This document shows, in pieces, positions 1 to 7,045 of a DNA stretch of 18,733 bases. Positions within the stretch are counted from its first letter, which is position 1, and every line of letters starts with the position of its first letter. This stretch comes from an uncultured Clostridia bacterium (GTDB taxonomy: Bacteria > Bacillota > Clostridia > TANB77 > CAG-508), in NCBI GenBank assembly GCA_934154805.1, contig CAKPGM010000020.1:1-18733 (forward strand), given 5' to 3'. The notes under the pieces were generated by a model, which saw only the letters and a program-made list of their open reading frames with translations, did no database searches and had not been told where the DNA came from. The position numbers were made by a program, and so were the translations under genes.

Positions 1-1623
1 GAAAAAGTAAATATTGATGGAGATAGCTTTTCTCCACAAGAAATATCTGCAATGATATTACAAAAATTAAAAACAGATGCAGAAAATTATTTAGGACAAA
101 AAGTTACACAAGCTGTTATTACAGTTCCAGCATACTTCTCAGACAGCCAAAGACAAGCAACAAAAGATGCAGGAAAAATAGCAGGACTTGAAGTATTAAG
201 AATTATAAACGAGCCAACAGCAGCAGCTTTAGCATTTGGTATGGATAAAGAAGATCAAGACCAAAAAATAATGGTATATGACTTAGGTGGAGGAACATTC
301 GATGTATCTATACTAGATATTGGTGATGGAGTATTTGAGGTTCTTGCAACAAATGGTAACACACATTTAGGTGGAGATGACTTTGATGAAAGAATTATGG
401 ACTACTTAGTATCAGAATTCAAAAAATCAAATGGAATAGATTTAAAATCAGATAAAATGGCAATGCAAAGATTAAAAGAAGCAGCAGAAAAAGCTAAAAT
501 AGAGCTTTCTGGAATGCAACAAACACAAATCAACTTACCATTCATCACCGCAGATGCTCAAGGACCAAAACACTTAGACATTACATTAACAAGAGCAAAA
601 TTTGAAGAATTAATCAGAGATTTAGTAGATGCAACAAGAGTACCAGTTGAACAAGCTATGAAAGATGCTGGAGTTACAGCAAATGATATTCATAAAATAT
701 TATTAGTTGGTGGATCTACAAGAGTTCCATGTGTTCAAGAAGCGGTAAAGAAAATAACAGGAAAAGATCCTGACAAAGGAATAAACCCAGACGAATGTGT
801 TGCAATTGGTGCAGCAATCCAAGGTGGAGTTCTTTCTGGAGATGTTAAAGACCTAGTATTATTAGACGTAACACCATTATCATTAGGTATTGAAACATAT
901 GGTGGAGTGTTTACAAAACTAATCGAAAGAAATACAACAATACCAACAAAGAAATCACAAATATTCTCAACAGCAGCAGATGGTCAAACATCAGTTGAAG
1001 TACATGTTCTACAAGGAGAACGTGATATGGCTGCATACAACAAAACATTAGGAAGATTCCAATTAACAGGAATTCCTGCAGCACCAAGAGGAGTACCACA
1101 AATTGAAGTAACATTTGATATAGATGCAAACGGTATAGTACACGTATCTGCAAAAGATATGGCAACAGGAAACGAACAAAAAGTTTCTATCACAGCTTCA
1201 ACAAACTTAACAGACGAAGATATAGACAGAGCTGTAAAAGATGCAGAAGCACATGCTGCAGAGGATAAAAAGAAGAAAGACGAAATAGAAGCAAGAAATG
1301 AAGCTGAAAGCTTAACTTACAATTGCCAAAAGACACTTGATGAATTAGGTGATAAAGTCAATGGAGAAGAAAAAGCTAAAGCAACAGCTGAAATTGAAAA
1401 TGTTAAAAAAGCATTAGAAGGTTCAGATGTAGACAAAATAAAAGAAGCAACAGAAAAATTAAAACAAGTATTCTATGCAATGTCTGAAAAACTATATAGC
1501 CAAGCAAATCCAAACGGTGCAGCTAGTCAAGCAACAGGTGCTCAAGAACAACCACAAACAGACGAGAACGGAAATGTATATAATGCAGACTACAAAGTAG
1601 AAGACGATAATGACAACAAATAA
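1..1623 (+). CDS. dnaK: Molecular chaperone DnaK (Hsp70), 5'-truncated by window edge
   Basis: This is an ATP-dependent Hsp70 chaperone of the cytoplasm that works with DnaJ and GrpE in protein folding and heat-shock recovery. The reading frame is open from base 1, so the start lies upstream; by comparison with the family about 100 N-terminal residues are missing, and 540 codons are visible. The nucleotide-binding domain shows ITVPAYF, the phosphate-binding DLGGGTFDVS, GGDDFDER and the adenosine-binding LVGGSTRVP. The substrate-binding domain begins near DVTPLSLGIET, followed by the charged helical lid and an acidic tail ending EDDNDNK. The internal ATG at 52 is not the start, because conserved DnaK sequence precedes it in frame. 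dnaJ follows after 89 bases, the usual hrcA-grpE-dnaK-dnaJ order. The upstream promoter and any CIRCE operator are outside the window. Confidence 0.98.
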   Translation, partial: EKVNIDGDSFSPQEISAMILQKLKTDAENYLGQKVTQAVITVPAYFSDSQRQATKDAGKIAGLEVLRIINEPTAAALAFGMDKEDQDQKIMVYDLGGGTFDVSILDIGDGVFEVLATNGNTHLGGDDFDERIMDYLVSEFKKSNGIDLKSDKMAMQRLKEAAEKAKIELSGMQQTQINLPFITADAQGPKHLDITLTRAKFEELIRDLVDATRVPVEQAMKDAGVTANDIHKILLVGGSTRVPCVQEAVKKITGKDPDKGINPDECVAIGAAIQGGVLSGDVKDLVLLDVTPLSLGIETYGGVFTKLIERNTTIPTKKSQIFSTAADGQTSVEVHVLQGERDMAAYNKTLGRFQLTGIPAAPRGVPQIEVTFDIDANGIVHVSAKDMATGNEQKVSITASTNLTDEDIDRAVKDAEAHAAEDKKKKDEIEARNEAESLTYNCQKTLDELGDKVNGEEKAKATAEIENVKKALEGSDVDKIKEATEKLKQVFYAMSEKLYSQANPNGAASQATGAQEQPQTDENGNVYNADYKVEDDNDNK

Positions 1624-1630
1624 AAAACTT

Positions 1631-1682
1631 TTCGCCCAATAGGGACGCCCCTTTTTGGGCGAATATATTTAAAAATATATTC
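1631..1682 (+). repeat. Intergenic hairpin after dnaK (TTCGCCCAA family, copy 1) plus adjoining AT hairpin
   Basis: TTCGCCCAA (1631-1639) pairs perfectly with TTGGGCGAA (1655-1663). An inner stem AGGG (1641-1644) pairs with CCCT (1649-1652). A second AT-only hairpin overlaps its end, GAATATAT (1661-1668) with ATATATTC (1675-1682). The structure starts 8 bases after the dnaK stop. There is no clear T-run after it on the + strand; the A-run lies before it. It may be an attenuator or a processing/stability hairpin between dnaK and dnaJ. The same outer stem recurs after ftsH. Confidence 0.7.
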
Positions 1683-1712
1683 GTTGCTTAAATAGTGACG
1701 AAGGAGGAAATA

Positions 1713-2864
1713 ATGGCAGAAAAAAGAGACTATTATGAAGTTTTAGGAGTTAGTAAAACAGCGACGGACGAAGAACTAAAAAAAGCATACAGAAAATTAG
1801 CAAAAAAATATCATCCAGATGCAAATCCTGATGACAAAGCAGGAGCAGAAGCAAAATTCAAAGAAGTAAACGAAGCTTATGAAACCTTATCAAATCCTCA
1901 AAAAAGGAAAATGTATGATCAATTTGGAACAGCAGATCCACAAGGATTTAATGGAGCTGGTGGACCATTTGGAGGACAAGGCGGATACTATTCATATACA
2001 TCTTCAGGATTTGATGGATTTGGAGATATATTCGGAGATTTAGGTGATCTATTTGGATTTGGTGGAGGAAGATCTTCAAGACAAACAAATGGACCTACAA
2101 AAGGAGCAGACTTAAAATGTAGTGTAAACTTAACTTTTGAAGAAGCATACTCAGGAATAAGTAAACAAATAAATATAACTAGAAATGAAGAGTGTACTAC
2201 TTGTTCAGGAACAGGAGCAAAACCAGGAACGCATCCAGAAACTTGTTCTGTATGTGGAGGAAAAGGAACAGTAACACAAGTTCAAACAACTTTGTTAGGA
2301 CAAATGAGAGTTCAAACAACCTGCTCAAACTGTCATGGAACAGGAAAAGTTATAAAAGAAGTTTGTAACACTTGTTATGGAAAAGGAACTGTTAGAAAAC
2401 AAGCTAAAATAAATGTTAAAATACCAGCTGGAATTGATGATGGTCAAACAATAGTGCTAAAAGGAGAAGGTGAACCAGGTAAAAATGGTGGGCCAAAAGG
2501 AAATGTATACATAACAATACGCTTGAAAAAACACAGTATTTTTACAAGAGATGGTGATGATGTTTATTGTGAAGTACCAATTACATTTACACAAGCGACT
2601 CTTGGTGCTGAACTAGAAATTCCTTTAGTAGATGGCACAAAAGTAAAATATAAAATACCAGAAGCTACACAAACTGGAACTAAATTCACAATTAAAGATA
2701 AAGGATTTGTACGTATCAATTCTGGAAACAGAGGTAACTTAGTATTTACAGTACAAGTACAAGTGCCAAAAAGACTTTCAAAAGAACAAAGAGATCTTTT
2801 AGTGGAACTTGCAAAAACGATGAACGAACAACCTCCAGTAAAAAGAAGAGGATTATTTGGATAG
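1713..2864 (+). CDS. dnaJ: Chaperone protein DnaJ (Hsp40)
   Basis: This 383-residue co-chaperone stimulates DnaK ATPase activity and delivers unfolded substrates. The N-terminal J domain carries HPD at residues 34-36. A Gly/Phe-rich linker covers about 77-125. Four CxxCxGxG zinc motifs lie at about 161-228 (CTTCSGTG, CSVCGGKG, CSNCHGTG, CNTCYGKG), followed by the C-terminal substrate-binding domains. All four zinc motifs are intact, so this is a full-length type I DnaJ. I chose the ATG at 1713 because AAGGAGG at 1701-1707 is correctly spaced and the product starts MAEKRDYYEVLG as in the family. The upstream in-frame GTG at 1695 lies before the ribosome binding site and is rejected. It probably shares a transcript with dnaK. 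Confidence 0.98.
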   Translation: MAEKRDYYEVLGVSKTATDEELKKAYRKLAKKYHPDANPDDKAGAEAKFKEVNEAYETLSNPQKRKMYDQFGTADPQGFNGAGGPFGGQGGYYSYTSSGFDGFGDIFGDLGDLFGFGGGRSSRQTNGPTKGADLKCSVNLTFEEAYSGISKQINITRNEECTTCSGTGAKPGTHPETCSVCGGKGTVTQVQTTLLGQMRVQTTCSNCHGTGKVIKEVCNTCYGKGTVRKQAKINVKIPAGIDDGQTIVLKGEGEPGKNGGPKGNVYITIRLKKHSIFTRDGDDVYCEVPITFTQATLGAELEIPLVDGTKVKYKIPEATQTGTKFTIKDKGFVRINSGNRGNLVFTVQVQVPKRLSKEQRDLLVELAKTMNEQPPVKRRGLFG

Positions 2865-2886
2865 ATTAATACAAAAAATAAAAAAC

Positions 2887-2924
2887 AGTCAATAGTAAAG
2901 AAATTTTGCTATTGGCTATTTTTA
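2887..2924 (+). terminator. Rho-independent terminator after dnaJ
   Basis: AGTCAATAG (2887-2895) pairs with CTATTGGCT (2909-2917) through one G-U wobble, and the stem is followed directly by ATTTTTA. It lies 22 bases after the dnaJ stop and would close the dnaK-dnaJ transcript before the prepilin locus. Confidence 0.8.
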
Positions 2925-2939
2925 TCTAATATATAAAAT

Positions 2940-2967
2940 TTTTAATTAAATATATAATTTAATAAAA
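2940..2967. repeat. AT palindrome, prepilin locus A, left member (core ATATA)
   Basis: The arms TTTTAATTAAAT and ATTTAATAAAA surround the core ATATA; the left arm has one extra base. Bases 2945-2967 are a perfect 23-bp inverted match to 3095-3117. The element therefore forms a palindrome alone and an inverted-repeat pair with its partner 127 bases downstream. Confidence 0.85.
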
Positions 2968-3094
2968 TTTGCACATCTAATATATAGCATAATTACAATA
3001 AAAAAGCAATACCTTAAAATTATAAGAAAACAAGAAATCTAAAATATAAAAAATATAAAAGACTAGAGTAACAAGATGTTAATAAAATTTCTTC

Positions 3095-3121
3095 TTTTAT
3101 TAAATTATATATTTAATAAAA
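3095..3121. repeat. AT palindrome, prepilin locus A, right member (core TATAT)
   Basis: The perfect 11-bp arms TTTTATTAAAT and ATTTAATAAAA surround TATAT. It is the inverted partner of 2945-2967. It lies about 120 bases upstream of the prepilin ribosome binding site and just before the likely promoter. Confidence 0.85.
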
Positions 3122-3133
3122 ACAAATTAACGG

Positions 3134-3162
3134 TTGCATTACAAAACGAAATGTCTAATAAT
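3134..3162 (+). promoter_or_regulatory. Possible promoter of prepilin locus A
   Basis: TTGCAT (3134-3139), a 17-base spacer and AATAAT (3157-3162). The -10 aligns base for base with TATAAT at 18446-18451 upstream of the second prepilin gene. The -35 is weak and not conserved between copies, so only the -10 position has real support. Confidence 0.4.
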
Positions 3163-3193
3163 AACAATATACAAAAGGAGAAATGGAAAGAAA

Positions 3194-3244
3194 ATGAAAG
3201 AGAAAACATTGGAAAATCTAAAAGAAGCTAAGGAGGAAAATAAA
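3194..3244 (+). other. Short in-frame leader before the prepilin start, locus A
   Basis: From the ATG at 3194 there are 17 codons (start MKEKTLENLKEAKE) in frame with the ATG at 3245. The matching leader in locus B starts MSKETLKNLKETKE. In the shared TLxNLKExKE segment several codon differences are silent (TTG/TTA, CTA/TTA, AAG/AAA, GAG/GAA), which suggests the leader is translated. It is either an N-terminal extension of the prepilin precursor or a coupled leader peptide. AAGGAGG at 3230-3236 lies inside it and serves the next ATG. Confidence 0.5.
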
Positions 3245-4535
3245 ATGATAAAAAACAAGAAACGGAATCACATTAATAGCTTTAGTTGTAACAATAGTAG
3301 TACTTTTAATATTAGCGGGAGTAAGTATAAGTCTAATATTAGATGATAATGGAATAATACAGAAAAGTAAAGATGCAAAAAGAGAATATGGACAAGCAAG
3401 AGAAAATGAACAAGCAGATTTAAACAAAGTATCAGAATGGATAGAAAAGCAAGCAAATGGAAATAGTGGAGGCTCGACGATATTGCCAGACGAAACAGAC
3501 GAAACAAAACCATATTTACCAAGTGGATTCACAAGAGATGAAAACACAAATTTAGATAATGGTTTGGTAATACGAGATAGTGCTGGCAATGAGTACGTAT
3601 GGGTAGAAGTGCCAACAAGCATTTATGATAATGCTAACTATAATACAGAAACAAACACGGGAGATAAAAAGCCAGCAAGTAAAGAAGACACAGATGAAAT
3701 AGAATATTGTTTAAAGAAATATGCAAGTACATATAGAAGAGATGGATATGCAGATGAATATATAGAAGACTCACGACCAGGATGGTTTGAAGGAAAAACA
3801 GAATATGATAATGCGAAGAAAATAATGTTAAAAAGTGTATATGAAAATGGTGGATTTTATGTAGGAAGATATGAAGCGGGAATAAGCGAGTTCAGAACTT
3901 CAAATGAAAATATACCCACAGAAGTGCCAGTATCAAAACAAAATATGTTTCCGTATACAAATATAACAATAGCTCAAGCGAAACAATTGGCAGAACAGGT
4001 AAATTCAGGAGACCATACATCAAGTTTGATGTATGGAATTCAATGGGACTTAATGCTGACGTTTATGCGAAATAAAGGTGGAGTAGATGAAGCAACATTA
4101 GCAACAGATAGTACAGAAATAGGAAATTATTATAATAACAAATGGAGCATAAACAATAATAAAGCAAAGTACGTTGCAGATGGAACATGGAATAATGGCC
4201 CATATACAAAAGAAACAGAATCAGGAGTATTATTAACAACAGGAGCAAGTGATTCATTTGCAAAAATGAATATATATGATGTAGCTGGGAATGTAAGTGA
4301 ATGGACATTAGAAGGAGAAATGAATATAAAAGAAGGGTTAACATATAAAAAATCATATTTAATGGCAAACTTACAAAAAGGTTTAGTGAAGTTGGCTATA
4401 AGTATTGCAAGTGTACCTCATGCGACTCGAGGAGGAGAGTTCACTACAGACGGTAATAGTTATTCAGCAAAATCTTCTACTATACCTGGATCTGACAGCG
4501 ACTATCGTGGAGGTTTCCGTATTACACTATATTAG
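3245..4535 (+). CDS. Prepilin-type surface protein with C-terminal FGE/C-type-lectin-like domain; needs a +1 frameshift at CGG (3263)
   Basis: The start ATG at 3245 has AAGGAGG 8 bases upstream and reads MIKNKK. It then meets CGG (3263-3265), which leads to a short out-of-frame tail. Skipping the C at 3263 gives KK-GITLIALVVT, a type IV prepilin peptidase site and hydrophobic helix, in a frame open to the TAA at 4533-4535. The predicted precursor is 429 residues, cleaved after the glycine. No usable start exists in the prepilin frame itself, since TGA and TAA lie just upstream (3246-3251). The C-terminal part (WVEVP, then DVAGNVSEWT, ATRGGEF and YRGGFRI) resembles the formylglycine-generating-enzyme/SUMF1 fold used as a ligand-binding module; I see no basis to claim enzyme activity. 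It is probably exported and pilus- or membrane-anchored. The ligand is unknown. The unshifted product is only about 34 residues. Confidence 0.75.
3263..3265 (+). other. Putative +1 frameshift site, CGG codon, locus A
   Basis: The context is AAG AAA CGG A. Removing one base joins the ribosome-binding-site-backed ATG frame to the prepilin frame exactly at the cleavage glycine. The same arrangement occurs at 18564. See the findings. Confidence 0.6.
4416..4535 (+). other. Possible variable C-terminal segment of the prepilin/lectin protein
   Basis: By hand count the last 120 bases of the gene are about 43% G+C, richer than the surroundings. They use CGA, CGT and CGT for arginine where the other genes overwhelmingly use AGA. 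Many codons end in T or C with varied first two bases (TTC, ACT, GAC, GGT, AGT, TAT, TCT), as would follow from mutated AAY codons. The position, at the end of a C-type-lectin-like domain, matches variable regions of diversity-generating retroelement targets. No template repeat or reverse transcriptase is in the window, so this is only a possibility. Confidence 0.35.
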
Positions 4536-4557
4536 ATTAAAAATAACATCAAAAATA

Positions 4558-4586
4558 TTGACAAACGGAAACAAATGTTCTATAAT
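4558..4586 (+). promoter_or_regulatory. Consensus vegetative promoter of dinB
   Basis: TTGACA (4558-4563), a 17-base spacer and TATAAT (4581-4586): both hexamers match the housekeeping sigma consensus fully. It lies 17 bases before the dinB ATG, giving a very short leader, and about 20 bases after the prepilin gene stop. Confidence 0.88.
4569..4580. promoter_or_regulatory. LexA (SOS)-like box inside the dinB promoter
   Basis: AAAC-AAAT-GTTC differs by one base from the Gram-positive LexA core GAAC-N4-GTTC and lies in the spacer between -35 and -10, where a bound repressor would block polymerase. SOS control of a Y-family polymerase is expected from known biology. One half-site is imperfect, so this is a candidate only. 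Confidence 0.45.
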
Positions 4587-4602
4587 AATCGTGGAGGTTA
4601 TT

Positions 4603-5829
4603 ATGGAACGTTTTATTTTGCACGTAGATGTGAACAATGCGTTTTTATCTTGGACTGCTGTTGAAAAGCTAAAAAATGGCGAAAAATTAGATATAAGAAC
4701 TATTCCGGCTGTAATAGGGGGAGATGAATCTCAGAGAAGAGGAATCGTTTTAGCTAAAAGTCAATTAGCTAAACAGTTTGGAATAAAAACAGGAGAACCT
4801 TTATATCTTGCAAGGCAGAAATGTCCGGCAGTAAAGGTTTTCAGTAGCGACTTTCGTGTTTATTCAAAATACTCGAAAGCTATGATAGAAATTTTTAAAG
4901 AATATACGGATAAAATAGAACAATATTCAATAGATGAATGTTCCTTAGATTTAACAAATTTTTTACTTCCAAACGAAACAATATTAGAAAAAGCAAAACA
5001 AATAAGCAGAGAAATAAAAGAAAAACTAGGCTTTACAGTAAATATAGGAATTGCACACAACAAACTTTTAGCAAAAATGGCATCAGACTTTGAAAAGCCG
5101 GATAAAGTTCATACATTATATGAAGAAGAGATACCAAATAAAATGTGGCCATTACCAGTATCTGATTTATATATGGTTGGAAGAAGAAGCTTACCGAAAT
5201 TAGAGAAAATGGGAATAAAAACAATAGAGGATTTAGCAAAAAAAGATCAGAATGTTTTGATTAAGAAATTTGGTAAATTTGGCAAAATGATATGGGAATA
5301 TGCAAATGGAATAGATAATGAGCCAGTAACAGTAAATAATGACAAACCAAAAGGAATAGGAAACTCTGTAACATTGCCACAAGATGTTTCTAATATAGAA
5401 AAATTGGATGAAACATTGTTAGCACTGGCGGAGCAAGTGGCGTATAGACTAAGAAAGCAAGAATTGTTAGCAAATGTTGTAAATGTACAAATAAAAACAA
5501 ATGATTTTAAGACATTTTCACACCAAAGAAAGATGGATGAACCAACAGATAGTACTAAATATATTTATAGTGAATCTAAAAAACTGTTAGAAGTTTTATA
5601 TAAGAATTCAATAAATAAACAAATAAGATTAATAGGACTAAGGGTAGATAATTTAGAAGGAAAAGATCAAATACAGTTATCCTTATTTAATCAAACTGAT
5701 ATAGAGAAAGAAAAACAAAGAAAAGTAGACAAAGCGGTAGATGCAATAAAAGAGAAATTTGGCTACGAGATGATAACAAGAGCTGGAAAAATGAAGGCAG
5801 ATAAATTATTAAGAAATAATAAAGACTAG
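4603..5829 (+). CDS. dinB: DNA polymerase IV-like Y-family translesion polymerase
   Basis: A 408-residue error-prone polymerase that bypasses damaged template bases. The palm has the first metal-binding aspartate in HVDVNNAF (Asp9), with Phe14 in the steric-gate position, and SIDE with Asp111/Glu112. A helix-hairpin-helix-like thumb follows (VGRRSLPKLEKMGIKTIEDL), then the little-finger domain. Residues 358-362, QLSLF, form a classic sliding-clamp-binding motif. I chose the ATG at 4603 because GTGGAGGT at 4591-4598 precedes it and the product starts MERFILHVDVNNAF; the in-frame ORF extending upstream to 4405 lies inside the prepilin gene. The DVNNAFLSW version of the first motif marks a clostridial subfamily rather than classical DinB with FFAxVE. 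It is probably a single-gene transcript with its own promoter. Confidence 0.95.
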   Translation: MERFILHVDVNNAFLSWTAVEKLKNGEKLDIRTIPAVIGGDESQRRGIVLAKSQLAKQFGIKTGEPLYLARQKCPAVKVFSSDFRVYSKYSKAMIEIFKEYTDKIEQYSIDECSLDLTNFLLPNETILEKAKQISREIKEKLGFTVNIGIAHNKLLAKMASDFEKPDKVHTLYEEEIPNKMWPLPVSDLYMVGRRSLPKLEKMGIKTIEDLAKKDQNVLIKKFGKFGKMIWEYANGIDNEPVTVNNDKPKGIGNSVTLPQDVSNIEKLDETLLALAEQVAYRLRKQELLANVVNVQIKTNDFKTFSHQRKMDEPTDSTKYIYSESKKLLEVLYKNSINKQIRLIGLRVDNLEGKDQIQLSLFNQTDIEKEKQRKVDKAVDAIKEKFGYEMITRAGKMKADKLLRNNKD

Positions 5830-5856
5830 TTGGAGTAAAAATATTTTAAAAAATAG

Positions 5857-5885
5857 TAGTCAAAATATAATAAATATAGTATAAT
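5857..5885 (+). promoter_or_regulatory. Likely promoter of metK-folD
   Basis: TAGTCA (5857-5862), a 17-base spacer and TATAAT (5880-5885), 38 bases before the metK ATG. The -10 is perfect and the -35 matches 4 of 6. The leader is too short to hold a SAM riboswitch. Confidence 0.6.
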
Positions 5886-5923
5886 AATAAAGATTTTAAC
5901 AAGCCACAAGAAAAGAGGAAAAA

Positions 5924-7033
5924 ATGAAAAAATATTATTTTACATCAGAAAGTGTTACAGAAGGACATCCAGATAAGGTATGTGACAACATTTCTGATAC
6001 AATTCTAGACGAATGTCTAAGACAAGATGAAAATTCTAGGGTAGCAATAGAAACTTTTGCTTCTAGCAACACAATTACAATTGCAGGACAAATAACTTCT
6101 ACTGCCAGAATTAAGTTGGGAGAAATAGTTAGAGAAAAATTAAAAGAAATAGGCTATGACAATGCTAAAACAGACATTGATTATAGAACTTGTAACATTA
6201 ATGCAGATATAACAAAGCAAAGTTCAGATATAGCCCTTGGCGTTGATGTTGGAGGAGCTGGAGATCAGGGAATAATGTTTGGTTATGCCTGTGACGAGAC
6301 ACCAAATTATATGCCATTTGCAATAGATATGGCACATAAACTAGCTAAAAGACTAGCACAAGTCAGAAAAGAAGGAATAGTAGACTTTTTAAGACCAGAT
6401 GGTAAGACACAAGTAACTGTTGAATATGAGGACGACAAACCAAAAAGAATAGAAACAATATTAATATCAACACAACACTTAGAAACAGCAACACTTGAAG
6501 AAGTAAGACAAGCTGTTATAGAGAATGTAATTAAAAAAGTTGTTCCAGAAAATATGATGGATGAAAATACAAAAATATATGTAAATCCAACAGGAAGATT
6601 TGTAATAGGTGGACCTTTAGGAGATACTGGACTTACAGGAAGAAAAATAATTGTAGACACATATGGTGGATATGCAAGACATGGTGGAGGAGCTTTTTCT
6701 GGAAAAGATGCAAGCAAGGTAGATAGATCAGCAACGTATATGCTTAGACATATTGCCAAGAACTTAGTTGCAAATGGTTATGCAAAAAAATGTGAGATAC
6801 AAGTATCTTATGCAATAGGAATGAAAGAACCTCTTTCAATATGTGTAAATACATTTGGAACAAGTGAGAAATCCGAAGAAGAATTAGTAGAGCTAATAAA
6901 AAATAAATTTGATTTAACACCAGATGGAATAATAAAATATTTACATCTAAAAGAGCCTATATTTGAAAAGACCACAAACTATGGTCACTTTGGTAAAGAT
7001 GATTTACCTTGGGAAAAAATAATAAAAATATAA
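5924..7033 (+). CDS. metK: S-adenosylmethionine synthetase
   Basis: This enzyme makes S-adenosylmethionine from methionine and ATP, with release of phosphate and pyrophosphate, and acts in the cytoplasm as a tetramer. The 369-residue product starts MKKYYFTSESVTEGHPDK, with the ATP-site His15 and Lys18. The signature GAGDQG is at 111-116 and the phosphate-binding GGGAFSGKD at 254-262. It is somewhat shorter than the usual 380-400 residues but no core motif is missing. AGAGG lies upstream of the ATG. folD follows after 12 bases, so SAM synthesis and folate one-carbon supply appear to be co-transcribed. Confidence 0.98.
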   Translation: MKKYYFTSESVTEGHPDKVCDNISDTILDECLRQDENSRVAIETFASSNTITIAGQITSTARIKLGEIVREKLKEIGYDNAKTDIDYRTCNINADITKQSSDIALGVDVGGAGDQGIMFGYACDETPNYMPFAIDMAHKLAKRLAQVRKEGIVDFLRPDGKTQVTVEYEDDKPKRIETILISTQHLETATLEEVRQAVIENVIKKVVPENMMDENTKIYVNPTGRFVIGGPLGDTGLTGRKIIVDTYGGYARHGGGAFSGKDASKVDRSATYMLRHIAKNLVANGYAKKCEIQVSYAIGMKEPLSICVNTFGTSEKSEEELVELIKNKFDLTPDGIIKYLHLKEPIFEKTTNYGHFGKDDLPWEKIIKI

Positions 7034-7045
7034 GAGGTATTGAAT

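Larger units (their letters stand above)
2925..3193 (+). other. Conserved upstream region of prepilin locus A
   Basis: This is a non-coding, very AT-rich stretch between the dnaJ terminator and the prepilin leader. It resembles 18221-18479 in front of the second prepilin gene. Both carry the same palindrome pair with 127 bases between its members. Both have ATATATAGCATAA soon after the left palindrome, and AATAACAATATACAAA before the first ATG. The sequence between the palindromes matches well for about 45 bases and then diverges. No ORF here looks real. It is a shared regulatory or recombination module, or an untranslated RNA; I cannot tell which. Confidence 0.7.

Noticed and set aside
1624..1712. 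CIRCE heat-shock operator in front of dnaJ
   Set aside because: The TTAGCACTC-N9-GAGTGCTAA pattern is absent; the inverted repeat here is a different hairpin.
3250..3255. Transcriptional slippage on the run of six A as the cause of the frame change
   Set aside because: Losing one A would also restore the frame in locus A, but locus B has only a four-A run there, too short to slip readily. This would not explain why CGG marks both sites.
3134..3346. A 70-residue + strand ORF across the prepilin leader as a gene of its own
   Set aside because: It is the unshifted frame through the leader and CGG site. Its tail changes freely between the two loci while the overlapping prepilin frame is conserved.
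3245..4535. Prepilin gene A as a plain pseudogene with a sequencing error or decay mutation
   Set aside because: The same single-base offset occurs in a second diverged copy, not in a homopolymer. The downstream frame is open for 423 codons and differences are mostly silent. A systematic base-calling error at this motif is still possible without raw reads.
4405..4602. Upstream extension of dinB
   Set aside because: It lies in another frame of the prepilin gene and ahead of the dinB promoter; MERFILHVD at 4603 is the family start.
5830..5923. SAM riboswitch upstream of metK
   Set aside because: The gap is under 100 bases, AT-rich, and holds a promoter 38 bases before the start. No SAM-aptamer stems are seen.
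6307..6759. A 150-residue minus-strand ORF opposite metK
   Set aside because: It is a shadow of the conserved metK frame with no recognisable protein features.
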